Below are positions 28,990-38,992 of a DNA stretch of 64,000 nt, piece by piece (within the stretch, counting starts at the first letter, position 1; the number at the start of each line of letters is the position of its first letter). The translations under genes and the position numbers were made by a program. The notes below the pieces were generated by a model. That model searched no databases, was not told the DNA's origin, and worked only from the letters and a program-made list of their open reading frames with translations. This stretch comes from Umboniibacter marinipuniceus (GTDB lineage Bacteria > Pseudomonadota > Gammaproteobacteria > Pseudomonadales > DSM-25080): contig NZ_REFJ01000003.1 of assembly GCF_003688415.1 (NCBI RefSeq), forward strand, positions 1-64,000, written 5' to 3'.

Positions 28990-30462
28990 ATGCAATTTAC
29001 TGCCAAGTCATGTGATGTCACTACCCAAACGACAGAACTCGCGGTACTCGCACTGCGTCCGAAACAAGACTTACAAGGTCAATCGGAAGCATTGAATGCC
29101 GCCGCCAACGGTGCTATCGCTCGCGTTTTAGAGTCTGGCGATTTTAACGCAAAGGCTGGTGAAACACTGTTGCTTCCGCTGGTCGAAGGTCCAGCTCGAC
29201 GCATTCTTCTAGTTGGTTGCGGAGCCGATGATAATTTGGCGAGCTTACAGAAATGTCTGACGGCAATGGCTTCGGCGATGCTAAAAGCCAATGCAAGTGA
29301 TGCCACACTATATCTCAACGAACTACTTGGCGATGAATACTTGTCTGAACGCGCAGAAGCAGTGTCATCCGCTATCGTGCACTCGGCCTATCGTTTTGAC
29401 GATTACAAAAGCGAACCAGCGCCAGTCAGTGCGCTAGAAGAAGTTACCTTGCATTGTGACGGTGACAACGACCTACTTGACGCGGCCCTTAACGAAGGAG
29501 CGATCATCGCCTCAGGCGTTAACGTTGCCCGAACTTTAGGTAACCTGCCTGGTAACGTTGCTCACCCGGTATTTCTTGCTGAGCGCGCGGTAGAATTGGC
29601 GCAAGTTCACGAGAAGCTAAACACCAAGGTGTTGGGTATGGACGAAATGGAAGCACTGGGCATGGGCGCCTTCATCTCTGTTGCAAAAGGTTCCACTATT
29701 CCCGGCCAACTCATTGTTATGGAGTACAACAATGGCCCAGAAGACAGTGCGCCCATCGCACTAGTTGGTAAGGGGATTACCTTTGACACCGGTGGTATCA
29801 GCCTCAAACCAGGCGCAGGCATGGACGAAATGAAATTCGATATGTGCGGTGCTGCATCGGTATTCGGCACCATCGAAGCTGTGTTAGATATGGAACTACC
29901 TATTAATTTGGTATGTATTGTTGCAGCTGCTGAAAATATGCCGGCGGGTAATGCCTCTAAGCCTGGTGATATTGTCACCACAATGAGTGGGCAAACGGTC
30001 GAAATTCTAAACACCGACGCGGAAGGCCGTTTGGTACTTTGTGATGCCTTAACTTACACCATCGAAAACTTTAAGCCCGCCGCCGTTGTTGATATTGCTA
30101 CGCTTACTGGCGCATGTGTTATTGCACTGGGGCACCATGCTTCAGGAATGTACTCCAATAACGAAGACTTAGCAGACGATCTTCTCTCTGCGGGAGAGCA
30201 AACTGGCGATCGCGCTTGGCGCATGCCATTGTGGGACATTTATCAGCAGCAGTTGAATAGCAATTTCGCTGACATGGGTAATATCGGCGGTAAAGAAGCC
30301 GGATCGGTTACGGCCGCGTGCTTCCTATCTCGCTTTGTTGGTGATACGCCTTGGGCACACCTAGATATTGCTGGCTCCGCTTGGGTGTCTGGGGCGCAGA
30401 AAGGCGCTACCGGTCGTCCGGTTAAGCTACTCGTAGAATGGTTGCGCAACGCTTCAGTATGA
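28990..30462 (+). CDS. pepA: Leucyl aminopeptidase PepA (M17)
   Basis: A hexameric, two-metal cytosolic aminopeptidase that releases N-terminal residues from peptides; in E. coli it is also a DNA-binding accessory factor. The ATG at 28990 (MQFTAKSCD) matches the family start and gives 490 aa. The M17 catalytic domain shows GKGITFDTGGISLKPG with the catalytic Lys and metal Asp, and the signature NTDAEGRLVLCD. Both metal ligands and the bicarbonate-binding Arg are present. It is divergent from lptF and translationally coupled to holC through an ATGA overlap. Confidence 0.96.
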   Translation: MQFTAKSCDVTTQTTELAVLALRPKQDLQGQSEALNAAANGAIARVLESGDFNAKAGETLLLPLVEGPARRILLVGCGADDNLASLQKCLTAMASAMLKANASDATLYLNELLGDEYLSERAEAVSSAIVHSAYRFDDYKSEPAPVSALEEVTLHCDGDNDLLDAALNEGAIIASGVNVARTLGNLPGNVAHPVFLAERAVELAQVHEKLNTKVLGMDEMEALGMGAFISVAKGSTIPGQLIVMEYNNGPEDSAPIALVGKGITFDTGGISLKPGAGMDEMKFDMCGAASVFGTIEAVLDMELPINLVCIVAAAENMPAGNASKPGDIVTTMSGQTVEILNTDAEGRLVLCDALTYTIENFKPAAVVDIATLTGACVIALGHHASGMYSNNEDLADDLLSAGEQTGDRAWRMPLWDIYQQQLNSNFADMGNIGGKEAGSVTAACFLSRFVGDTPWAHLDIAGSAWVSGAQKGATGRPVKLLVEWLRNASV

Positions 30463-30887
30463 CCGCCGTCGATTTCTACAAGATCAATGATAGCGACCCA
30501 GCGTCGCTGTCATTCTGCGCGCTAAGACTTGCTTGTAAGTCTTGGCGTGCAGGTCACAATACCTATGTTCACTGCGCCTCCGAAGAACAGGCAAAGGCAT
30601 TGTTATCACAGCTCAACACGCTTTCTCCGCACTCCCTTGTGCCCGGTTACGTGGGGCCATACCAAGCACAATCCACGGCAATAGCCTTTGGCTTTGACGA
30701 ATCGCACGCACCTGTCGCGGCTGCCGAGATCATGATTCAGGTCAGTAGCAACCTCTCAAAGTGCTTTAGCCGATTTGCGCGTTTATTAGAGCTCACTAAC
30801 ACCAACGAAGAGTATGCCAGCGCAAAACGTGAGGCATGGAAGTTCTATAAATCCCGAGGCTACCCGCTTCGCTATCACGAAATCTAA
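30459..30887 (+). CDS. holC: DNA polymerase III subunit chi
   Basis: HolC links the clamp loader to single-strand-binding protein in the replisome, through its partner psi. The 142-aa protein begins MTAVDFYKIND and contains the chi-type core: CKSWRAGHNTYVHCASEEQAKAL and a C-terminal KREAWKFYKSRGYPLRYHE segment. The start codon overlaps the pepA stop (ATGA), and valS follows. The order pepA-holC-valS is a strong syntenic signature, which supports a divergent family. Confidence 0.93.
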   Translation: MTAVDFYKINDSDPASLSFCALRLACKSWRAGHNTYVHCASEEQAKALLSQLNTLSPHSLVPGYVGPYQAQSTAIAFGFDESHAPVAAAEIMIQVSSNLSKCFSRFARLLELTNTNEEYASAKREAWKFYKSRGYPLRYHEI

Positions 30888-30950
30888 CTGACCGATCCTT
30901 CGCTTCGCGCAAAATTTCGCTACAAATCACATTAAAATCTCCATTCATAG

Positions 30951-30979
30951 TCAACAAATGTTGTGCCTTGCGTTATACT
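30951..30979 (+). promoter_or_regulatory. Putative valS promoter
   Basis: TCAACA (30951-30956), a 17-nt spacer and TATACT (30974-30979) precede valS by about 58 nt. The -10 box is good and the -35 matches four of six positions. The GC-rich stretch after the -10 (CGCGCG) is compatible with growth-rate control. Inferred from sequence only. Confidence 0.45.
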
Positions 30980-31037
30980 CGCGCGAAGACAATAGTATTT
31001 TCCGGTAGCGCAACAAAGCGGACCGTTTAGAGGACTC

Positions 31038-33806
31038 ATGGATAAAACCTACCAGCCACAAGACATCGAAACTCGCATCTATCAAAACTGGGAAGAGAGT
31101 GGATACTTCCGCCCTTCTGGCGAAGGCACTCCCTACTCAATCATGATCCCCCCGCCTAACGTAACCGGCAGTTTACATATGGGCCATGGCTTCCAAGATA
31201 CCATCATGGACGTGTTAACTCGTTACCACCGTATGGCCGGCTGTAATACCTTATGGCAACCAGGAACGGATCATGCGGGTATCGCTACGCAGATGGTGGT
31301 AGAGCGTCAGTTACTCGAGCAAGGCGAGACAACACGTCAAGAGCTTGGTCGTGATGCATTTATTGAAAAGGTCTGGGACTGGAAGGAGAAATCCGGCGGG
31401 ACCATCACCAAGCAACTTCGACGCTTAGGCGCTTCACCAGACTGGAGCCGCGAGCGCTTCACTATGGATCCAGGTTTATCTCACGCCGTTCAAGAAGTTT
31501 TTGTAGAACTTTATAATGAGGGACTTATTTACCGCGGCCAGCGTTTAGTTAATTGGGATCCTAAGCTGCACACCGCGATTTCAGATTTAGAAGTGGTGTC
31601 CGAAGAAGAAGATGGCTTCATGTGGTATTTCCGCTACCCATTAGCCGATGGTAGCGGTGACGTCGTTGTCGCAACAACTCGCCCAGAAACTATGCTGGGT
31701 GATACCTGTGTAGCAGTTAATCCCGAGGACGAACGCTACCAAAGCTTAGTTGGTAAGGAGATTGCCCTCCCATTCTGTCAGCGCAATATTCCAGTGGTTG
31801 CAGATAGCTATGTCGATGCCGAGTTTGGTACCGGTTGCGTAAAGATTACCCCCGCCCACGATTTCAATGATTATGAGGTTGGACAGCGCCATAACATGCC
31901 GTTGATCAACATCTTTACCGCCGACGCAAAGATCAATGACGTTGCCCCAGAAGCCTATCGAGGATTAACGCGCGAAGAAGCACGCACACAAATTGTGGCT
32001 GATTTCGACGAGGCAGGACTACTCGTCAAAGTTGAGCCGCACAAATTGAAGGTTCCCCGTGGTGATCGTTCTGGCGTTGTGATTGAGCCTTGGTTAACGG
32101 ATCAGTGGTATGTTGACGCAAAAACCTTGGCGAAGCCGGCCATAGAGGCCGTTGAGTCTGGTGATATTCAATTTGTTCCCAAGCAGTGGGAGAACACCTA
32201 CTTTGCCTGGATGCGAGACATCCAAGATTGGTGTATTTCCCGTCAGCTTTGGTGGGGCCACCGCATCCCGGCTTGGTACGATGATCAAGGCAAGGTATAT
32301 GTAGGTCGCTCCGAAGAAGAGGTCCGCAGCAAGAATGACCTCGGCGACCGCCCGCTGCGCCAAGATAACGATGTATTAGATACTTGGTTCTCATCGGCGC
32401 TATGGACCTTTAGCACGCTAGGTTGGCCTGAAGAGACGCCCGAGCTAAAAACTTTTCACCCTACTAGCGTACTTGTTACTGGCTTTGACATCATATTCTT
32501 CTGGGTAGCGCGAATGATTATGATGACGCTGCACTTTAAGCGTGAAGTACCGTTCCACACCGTCTATGTGCATGGTTTAGTACGCGATGGCGAAGGTCAG
32601 AAGATGTCCAAATCTAAGGGCAATGTGCTGGATCCAATTGATCTAATCGATGGCATCGACATTGATACCTTAGTTGAAAAACGCACCACTGGTCTCATGC
32701 AGCCAAAGATGCGCGCGAAGGTCGAAAAGAAGACACGCAAGGAATTTCCAGAAGGGATTGGCGCCTACGGTACTGACGCCCTGCGTTTCACCTACCTATC
32801 GCTTGCCTCTACCGGCCGAGACATTAAGTTCGACATGGGCCGTATTGAAGGCTTCCGTAATTTCTGTAATAAAATCTGGAACGCTGCTCGTTATGTATTA
32901 ATGAATACCGAGGGCCATAACTGTGCACAGGATGGCAGTACAGATTACCAATTGAGTTTGGCAGATCGCTGGATCATTTCTCGCCTTCAACACACGGAGA
33001 AAGCGGTTGCTGAAGCAGTGAGCAACTATCGGTTCGACATCGCGAGCCAGGCAATCTATGAGTTCATCTGGAATGAATACTGTGATTGGTATCTCGAATT
33101 ATCCAAACCGGTCCTCTGGAATGAAGACAGCCCAGAAGCGTTGAAACAAGGAACTCGTCGTACCTTGATTCGGGTTTTGGAAACATCGCTTCGACTGGCT
33201 CACCCATTCATGCCATTTATCACCGAGGAAATTTGGCAGCGAGTTAAAACACTGGCGGGTCAGTCCGGCGAGTCAATAATGCTAGCCCCGTATCCTGTTG
33301 CGAACGAAGACAAGATCGATACTGAATCCGAAGCTAACATTGAATGGCTGAAGTCCTTCATCGATGGTATTCGAACTATCCGAGGTGAAATGAATATCTC
33401 TCCCGGCAAGCCGATTCCAGTGCTTCTGCGCAACGCGAGTGAGCTCGATCAATCAAGACTTGATGAGAATCGCTCTACCTTGCTGTCTCTCGCGAAGCTT
33501 GAGAGCGCTACAATTCTCTCTGCCGATGAGTCCGCACCAATGTCTGCAACGGCCCTGGTGGGCGATATGGAAGTCTTAGTTCCTATGGCGGGCCTTATTG
33601 ACAAGAACGCAGAGCTAGCGCGTCTTGATAAGGAGATTGCAAAGTTGGAGAAAGAAGTTACCCGCATCTCAGCGAAGCTTAATAACCAAGGGTTTGTCGC
33701 TAAGGCACCTGAGGCGGTCATTAGCAAAGAGCGTGAGAAGTTAGCGGCCACGGAGCTCGCATTTACTAAGCTTTGTCAGCAGCGTGATGAGATCAATTCA
33801 CTCTAG
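31038..33806 (+). CDS. valS: Valine--tRNA ligase
   Basis: Class Ia aminoacyl-tRNA synthetase that charges tRNA-Val and edits threonine. The HIGH motif is [13 protein letters not shown] near residues 37-49, and the KMSKS motif appears as KMSKSKGN. The editing domain includes [10 protein letters not shown]. The anticodon-binding helical domain and the C-terminal coiled coil ([20 protein letters not shown]) complete the 922-aa protein, a normal length. GAGG lies before the ATG. It ends the pepA-holC-valS run and has its own terminator. Confidence 0.98.
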   Translation: MDKTYQPQDIETRIYQNWEESGYFRPSGEGTPYSIMIPPPNVTGSLHMGHGFQDTIMDVLTRYHRMAGCNTLWQPGTDHAGIATQMVVERQLLEQGETTRQELGRDAFIEKVWDWKEKSGGTITKQLRRLGASPDWSRERFTMDPGLSHAVQEVFVELYNEGLIYRGQRLVNWDPKLHTAISDLEVVSEEEDGFMWYFRYPLADGSGDVVVATTRPETMLGDTCVAVNPEDERYQSLVGKEIALPFCQRNIPVVADSYVDAEFGTGCVKITPAHDFNDYEVGQRHNMPLINIFTADAKINDVAPEAYRGLTREEARTQIVADFDEAGLLVKVEPHKLKVPRGDRSGVVIEPWLTDQWYVDAKTLAKPAIEAVESGDIQFVPKQWENTYFAWMRDIQDWCISRQLWWGHRIPAWYDDQGKVYVGRSEEEVRSKNDLGDRPLRQDNDVLDTWFSSALWTFSTLGWPEETPELKTFHPTSVLVTGFDIIFFWVARMIMMTLHFKREVPFHTVYVHGLVRDGEGQKMSKSKGNVLDPIDLIDGIDIDTLVEKRTTGLMQPKMRAKVEKKTRKEFPEGIGAYGTDALRFTYLSLASTGRDIKFDMGRIEGFRNFCNKIWNAARYVLMNTEGHNCAQDGSTDYQLSLADRWIISRLQHTEKAVAEAVSNYRFDIASQAIYEFIWNEYCDWYLELSKPVLWNEDSPEALKQGTRRTLIRVLETSLRLAHPFMPFITEEIWQRVKTLAGQSGESIMLAPYPVANEDKIDTESEANIEWLKSFIDGIRTIRGEMNISPGKPIPVLLRNASELDQSRLDENRSTLLSLAKLESATILSADESAPMSATALVGDMEVLVPMAGLIDKNAELARLDKEIAKLEKEVTRISAKLNNQGFVAKAPEAVISKEREKLAATELAFTKLCQQRDEINSL

Positions 33807-33830
33807 CAGCTCACTCAACTAAACAACAAA

Positions 33831-33860
33831 AAGCCCAGCCTTTCTAGCTGGGCTTTTTGT
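33831..33860 (+). terminator. valS terminator
   Basis: AAGCCCAGC (33831-33839) and GCTGGGCTT (33847-33855) form a perfect 9-bp stem with a 7-nt loop, followed by a T-run (33854-33858). Confidence 0.93.
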
Positions 33861-33891
33861 TGGCAATTATCATCACCTAGATTTTGAGGCG

Positions 33892-33917
33892 AAAAAAAGC
33901 CGCGAACTCGTCGCGGC
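33892..33917 (-). terminator. Terminator of the TonB-dependent receptor gene
   Basis: On the minus strand GCCGCGA (33911-33917) pairs with TCGCGGC (33899-33905), followed by seven T residues (33892-33898). It is separate from the valS terminator just upstream. Confidence 0.92.
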
Positions 33918-33944
33918 TTTGGTTACTCAGAAGCTAAACGCAGT

Positions 33945-36407
33945 TTAGAAGTCGTAACGTACGCGAACGTAGTAGCTGCCACCTTGGAAACCATAAGGCG
34001 AAGTCACGGCGTATTGAGCGCCGGCGATATCTGCCCACGGGTTATCAGGCGCTTCATCAGTTAAGTTAGCTACCCCACCAATAATCGCAAGCGAGTCCGA
34101 TACGTTATAACCTAATTCTGCATCCATGGTGAATGCCGAATCGATATCGATCGGAAGCGTAGCGTCATCAAGATGAGCTTCCCAGACTGACGAATAGTAG
34201 TTCACTCGGGCCATTGCATAGAACGAGTCACTAATCATGTGGCGATAGCTCAAGTTCGCGCGCTGCTTAGGAAGATTCTCCTCCAGCTGGCGCTCGCGAT
34301 CGGCACTGAGTGACCCGCCAACAACCTCTGTTTCGTTGTAGTTGTAGACCAACGAAAGATCACCACGCTCGTCAAACAAGGATGTGGAAACCACCACATC
34401 TAAGCCGGTAGTTTGCGTATCAAAGTCATTGGCGAAGAAGCGGTATGAAGCAAGGCCTTCGGCGCCAGGAACACCATTGTCTAGCAAGATCTGACGATCC
34501 GCCGGCGTAACATCGAAGTTATCGGTCAACGCAATACGATCAGTTACGTCAATGCGGTAAACATCAGCGGTAATGTCAAACATTCCCAGCTGCGCGACTA
34601 AACCAACACTGATATTTTCTGACTCCTCTGGCTGAAGTACTTCCGCCGTTGAGTTGATCAACATAGCGGTAGTGGGTGCAATCGTGCCCTGATCCACCAA
34701 CTTTTGACCGCCCATTCCATCAGATACCGAAGCGGTAGTAGTGTTCACTACGTTAGCCTGGCCCGGAGTTGGCGCGCGGAAACCGGTAGAAGCCGTTGCG
34801 CGAATCGCTAATGACTCGTTGAAGTCATAACGACCCGATAGCTTCCAGTTTGACGTTGAGCCAAAACTATCGAAGTCTTCATAGCGAAGTGCTGCACCCA
34901 AGGTCAATGCATCAATTGGCGTCCACTCAACATCGCCATATACAGCATAGTTTTCGCGTGACCACTTACCTGCAACTTGCGGGCCAAAGCCTTGGAAGCC
35001 GTTTGAGCCAATCCCGAAGCCTTGATCCGTTAACGGGCCGCTCTCCCAAGAAGCGATATCACCGATCTTCGCTTCGAAGGTTTCTTCATGCCATTCGAAA
35101 CCACCGGCAACGTTAAAGTCACCCATGGTTTTGTTTAGGTCAACGTTAAAGGTGTTCTCAACCTGAATGTAAGTACCCGGCTTGAAGTCAGTTGGGGTAT
35201 TGGGCCCCAAAGATGGGTTAACCGTATTTGAAATAAAGAATGCCGCTTCGTTGTAACCAGCACCGTAGCTAACATCATAGTTAATCCCACTTGGCAATTC
35301 ACCGCGGAAACCCACGACACCAGCAAGATCAACGACATCAGCACCAAAGCTTGGCGTAAAGCCACCTGGGAACATCTCAGTGAACGAATAGCAGTCCGGA
35401 TTACCCTGAGCCTGAGCGTGGGTGAGGCCTGCGCAGTTACCTGACATATTTCCGGTCAGATCGCCAATCAAGTCCGTTGCGCCACCGTCATTTGAGTAAA
35501 TACCACCACGATTAGTGGGGTTACGGAAATAGAAACCACCCTCTACGGTGCGACGCGCGTAGTTACCAAACGCATACACCTCATTGCCGTTACCGGTATC
35601 GATGCCGGTATTTAGGAATACTTTTAGATCACCGCGAGTTTCAGGCTGACCCCAAACTTGAGCAGGATTTGCTACGGCGGTGTTACCACCTGCTATCAGA
35701 CCGGCAGCGTCAGCACGCTGTACTGAACGGCTAGTAGGGTCTTTCTCACCATATTCTAGCGTTAAGTTCGCGAAGCCATTTGGGCCAAGTGCGAAACCAT
35801 TATTAAGCGACAGCGTGTAGAAGTTGCCATCACCTTCGTAGGTAGAACCCAACTTAACTTCAGCTGAACCACCTTCTGCGGCATCATTAAGTACGAAGTT
35901 AATAACACCGGCAATAGCATCTGAACCATACTGAGCAGCGGCACCATCACGCAATACTTCAACCTGCTTTAGCGCTGCCGCTGGGATAACGGAGATATCA
36001 GCGCCCTGGGCACCATCTGAAAGACCGCCACCTAAGAATGAAATCACCGCCGCGCGATGACGTCGTTTACCGTTCACCATTACCAATGTTTGGTCAGGCG
36101 CTAAACCTCGGAGGTTAGCCGGTCTCACTACGGTGGCCGCATCTGAAATAGGCTGATCGTTTACGTTGTAGGACGGGATAGCCGAGCGAAGGATGTTCGC
36201 CATATCGCCGTCACCGCGTGAGGTTAGGCTCTCCGAGCTAATGACATCGATTGGCGCCATTGATTGAGTAACCGAACGCCCTTCGCTTCGACTACCAATG
36301 GTGACTACTTCTTCGACTTCGCCTTCCGGCTGAGCCCAAGCAGCAGCGCTTGTAAAGGTTGCGGCAGCAATCGCTACGCTAAGTAGCTTGCGAGAATTGT
36401 TTTTCAT
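33945..36407 (-). CDS. TonB-dependent outer-membrane receptor
   Basis: An 820-aa gated beta-barrel for uptake of a scarce nutrient across the outer membrane. A signal peptide (cleavage after SAAAWA, about residue 25) is followed by a TonB-box-like EVVTIGSR. The plug domain contains LRGLAPDQTLVMVNGKRR and the VEVLRDGAAAQYGSDAIAGV signature. The barrel ends with YYVRVRYDF, the C-terminal aromatic needed for BAM recognition. The pattern resembles receptors annotated for unknown substrates rather than clear siderophore receptors. It is monocistronic with its own terminator; about 270 bp of non-coding DNA upstream shows no repeat that I can identify. Confidence 0.95.
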   Translation of the reverse strand: MKNNSRKLLSVAIAAATFTSAAAWAQPEGEVEEVVTIGSRSEGRSVTQSMAPIDVISSESLTSRGDGDMANILRSAIPSYNVNDQPISDAATVVRPANLRGLAPDQTLVMVNGKRRHRAAVISFLGGGLSDGAQGADISVIPAAALKQVEVLRDGAAAQYGSDAIAGVINFVLNDAAEGGSAEVKLGSTYEGDGNFYTLSLNNGFALGPNGFANLTLEYGEKDPTSRSVQRADAAGLIAGGNTAVANPAQVWGQPETRGDLKVFLNTGIDTGNGNEVYAFGNYARRTVEGGFYFRNPTNRGGIYSNDGGATDLIGDLTGNMSGNCAGLTHAQAQGNPDCYSFTEMFPGGFTPSFGADVVDLAGVVGFRGELPSGINYDVSYGAGYNEAAFFISNTVNPSLGPNTPTDFKPGTYIQVENTFNVDLNKTMGDFNVAGGFEWHEETFEAKIGDIASWESGPLTDQGFGIGSNGFQGFGPQVAGKWSRENYAVYGDVEWTPIDALTLGAALRYEDFDSFGSTSNWKLSGRYDFNESLAIRATASTGFRAPTPGQANVVNTTTASVSDGMGGQKLVDQGTIAPTTAMLINSTAEVLQPEESENISVGLVAQLGMFDITADVYRIDVTDRIALTDNFDVTPADRQILLDNGVPGAEGLASYRFFANDFDTQTTGLDVVVSTSLFDERGDLSLVYNYNETEVVGGSLSADRERQLEENLPKQRANLSYRHMISDSFYAMARVNYYSSVWEAHLDDATLPIDIDSAFTMDAELGYNVSDSLAIIGGVANLTDEAPDNPWADIAGAQYAVTSPYGFQGGSYYVRVRYDF

Positions 36408-36674
36408 AATTTCCCCTAAGGTAAAGATTGAGTAATAAAACGGAATAATTAATTCCGCCGCCGTGATCTAACGTCACTTATGGCAGTTTTCCCACTAGGA
36501 CTACGTAAAACAGCGTACTCCATCACTCAAAAATACGGGATTAAATCTATAAAAACAATGGTTAATAACCTACAAAATTGACTGTCCTCATGAATACTCA
36601 GAATGTACCGTTATTCAATCACGGAATACACGCTTGCAGAATCAACTAGCTAGCACTAAAGCCATCGCGTTGAA

Positions 36675-38294
36675 TTAACCTGCTTCACTTGGCCTAACAA
36701 ACCAGCATAGCTCGCTACTTGCTTCGCTCAATACGCAGCTACCTCGCGCTGGAGCCTCTAAACCAAGGGCCAAGACGGCATCAGCGCGGTCCAAATAATG
36801 CGTCAAGGGCTTGTCGATATGCTCCATTTGCTCGGTCATCTCTTGGTTGAAGAGATCGTTTAAACTTACCGATAAAGGCAGGCGGTTACCGCGGTAATTC
36901 CATGTACCAGAAGTTCGATCATAGTGATAATGATTGAGGAGTTTAATACCATGACTGGCCACCCAGTTCACGGCATCAATGAGATAGCTGGCAGTGTCAT
37001 GATCAATAAAGTAATTGAAATTTAGGCGAACCCACCCCGGCCTTAAGACCATATCACCACGCTGATTGGCGGCCTCAATGGCGAGCGACTGCGCTTCGCT
37101 TAAACCAAGTAATTCATGACCGTAGGGGCCAGCACAGGAACAGCCTCCTCGAGCTTGGATACCAAAGAGGTCATTGAGCAGGGCAACAATGAAGCCGTAA
37201 TGTAGATCCTTATCACCTTCTAGAAATCGCAATGAGACAATACCTAGTCGGTCCAATGAGGTACCACCTAAGATGTCGATATTTGGATTTTTCTCCCACA
37301 AGCGAAACGCCTGCTGGAGATAGGCGTGCTCGCGGGCGACAATTGTTTCGGCACCGACTTTGTCTTTGATGCTAAACACCAAACCGGCACGAATCGCCTC
37401 GACAATTGCCGGTGTCCCACCCTCTTCACGTCGTTCGATATCCGCTAGAAAGGTGTGTCGGTTTGCGGCCACAAAAGACACCGTTCCGCCACCGGGGACA
37501 GTTGGGCAGCTATTGGCAGTCAGTTCGGATTTGAGTAGCAGCACGCCCGGCGTACCTGGACCACCAATGAATTTATGCGGAGATAGATACACTGCATCAA
37601 GACTGTTGTCACCTTCACTTGCTGCCAAGGTGTTTTGGACGTCAATATCCACGTACGGACCCGCAGCGGCATAGTCCCAGCACGACAGCGCGCCGAACCG
37701 ATGGAGAAGCTCGCTTATCCGCTTTACTTGGGTCTTTATCCCAGTGACGTTTGATGCCGCTGAAAATGACCCGATTAGCAGCTTGCGGTGCTGATATTTG
37801 CCTAACTGGGCCTCGAGCTCGGCTTCATCGGGGAGACCTGCCGAACAGAGTGGGATTCGAACTAGGTCTACAGGCGCCTCGCGCCATGGAAGATCATTGG
37901 AGTGATGCTCATAGGGCCCAATAAATACCACTGGACGCTCTGCCCTCGCCTCCAGCAACCCCATAACCCCGATGAACTTATGGATAGCTGCCGTAGCGCC
38001 CGAGCCACAAAATATCAGTCTATGCTCATCCGTTGCGTTAAGTGACTGTTTAATAGCCGCCCTCGCCTCCTCGCGAAGCGCCGTGGTCTGCCGACCTGTT
38101 AACGAGCTCTCTGAGTGGGTGTTGGCGTAGAATGGTAGTACTCGCTGCTGGATGAAGCGCTCAACGAAATCGAGGCTTCTACCCGATGCCGTGTAATCAG
38201 CGTAGATCAGAGGTCGGGTTCCAAAGGGTGTGGTAATGGCAAGCTTCTCACCAATTACTCCCTGACGGATTTGTTCAATTAATGGATTAGACAT
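36675..38294 (-). CDS. Class V aminotransferase / cysteine desulfurase-like PLP enzyme
   Basis: A 539-aa fold-type I PLP enzyme. N-terminal YADYTASGRSLDFVE, the FCGSGATAAIHKFIG cofactor loop and the Schiff-base lysine in SPHKFIGGPGTPG are clear. A Cys-containing loop, RGGCSCAGPYGHELLG, occupies the position of the desulfurase/selenocysteine-lyase catalytic Cys. The protein is longer than IscS or SufS because of a C-terminal extension of about 100 residues. The reaction is uncertain: desulfurase, lyase or aminotransferase. It is divergent from an Lrp/AsnC regulator, which suggests an amino acid substrate (inference). Confidence 0.85.
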   Translation of the reverse strand: MSNPLIEQIRQGVIGEKLAITTPFGTRPLIYADYTASGRSLDFVERFIQQRVLPFYANTHSESSLTGRQTTALREEARAAIKQSLNATDEHRLIFCGSGATAAIHKFIGVMGLLEARAERPVVFIGPYEHHSNDLPWREAPVDLVRIPLCSAGLPDEAELEAQLGKYQHRKLLIGSFSAASNVTGIKTQVKRISELLHRFGALSCWDYAAAGPYVDIDVQNTLAASEGDNSLDAVYLSPHKFIGGPGTPGVLLLKSELTANSCPTVPGGGTVSFVAANRHTFLADIERREEGGTPAIVEAIRAGLVFSIKDKVGAETIVAREHAYLQQAFRLWEKNPNIDILGGTSLDRLGIVSLRFLEGDKDLHYGFIVALLNDLFGIQARGGCSCAGPYGHELLGLSEAQSLAIEAANQRGDMVLRPGWVRLNFNYFIDHDTASYLIDAVNWVASHGIKLLNHYHYDRTSGTWNYRGNRLPLSVSLNDLFNQEMTEQMEHIDKPLTHYLDRADAVLALGLEAPARGSCVLSEASSELCWFVRPSEAG

Positions 38295-38435
38295 ACCACT
38301 TTAACTCGTAGAGATTAGATGAGTCTATGCTAAAGAAACAAATGCTAAACATTGTGCTAAGATGAACGAAAAATTAGGATTAAAACGAAACAAAAATTCA
38401 AAATAAAGATAACTTTTCGGATGATGTATTGAAAT

Positions 38436-38891
38436 ATGAAAAAATTGGACCAAAAAGACCGTGAAATTCTGAGGCTAATGCAAGGCGACGGCAACCTTTC
38501 GATTGGCGATATCGCGGAGCGATGCAGCTTATCCAAGTCAGCCTGCTGGCGACGCATCCAAAGTTTCGACGAAGCTGGAATCATTAAAACGCGGACGGCC
38601 ATTTTAGATGCTGAATCTTTAGGGCTTGCTTTGACCGTCTATATCTCGGTGCGAACCAACCAGCACAATGTAGAATGGTCTGAACGATTCAAAGACATTA
38701 CCCATCGCTTAGATAACGTGCTTGAAGTCCATCGTATGAGCGGCGATCTAGATTATTTAATCAAAGCGGTGGTGATAGACATGAAGGATTTTGATCGTCT
38801 GTATCAGGAATTGATCAAGGCTGACCTCTATGACGTAAGCTCTTCGTTTGTCATGGAAGAACTCAAGGCGACTACCCAATTGCCAATCTAA
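38436..38891 (+). CDS. Lrp/AsnC family transcriptional regulator (second)
   Basis: A 151-aa regulator with an N-terminal HTH (KLDQKDREILRLMQGDGNL, then CSLSKSACWRRIQSFDEAGI) and a C-terminal RAM domain (VLEVHRMSGDLDYLIKAVV). It is clearly paralogous to the Lrp-type regulator at 17.8 kb but not close to it. The divergent position implies control of the PLP enzyme gene. The AT-rich intergenic region carries three TGCTAA repeats (38328, 38343 and 38355) that could be operator elements. No good Shine-Dalgarno precedes the ATG. Confidence 0.9.
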   Translation: MKKLDQKDREILRLMQGDGNLSIGDIAERCSLSKSACWRRIQSFDEAGIIKTRTAILDAESLGLALTVYISVRTNQHNVEWSERFKDITHRLDNVLEVHRMSGDLDYLIKAVVIDMKDFDRLYQELIKADLYDVSSSFVMEELKATTQLPI

Positions 38892-38944
38892 TCAACAAAC
38901 CTAGTTGAACGGGATCGTATCGATTTTCCGCGAAGGCGACAGAG

Positions 38945-38979
38945 AAAATGGCGCGGCTGACTATGCTAGCACCGCGCCA
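38945..38979 (-). terminator. Putative terminator of the RND operon
   Basis: TGGCGCGG (38949-38956) and CCGCGCCA (38972-38979) form an 8-bp GC-rich stem; on the minus strand it is followed by TTTT (38945-38948). The loop is 15 nt and the U-tract is short, so confidence is moderate. It lies just after the pump gene. Confidence 0.55.
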
Positions 38980-38992
38980 AGTTATAGTGGGT

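Noticed and set aside
32026-32394. Antisense open frames inside valS
   Set aside because: They are shadows of a highly conserved synthetase domain, with no independent ribosome site or family match.
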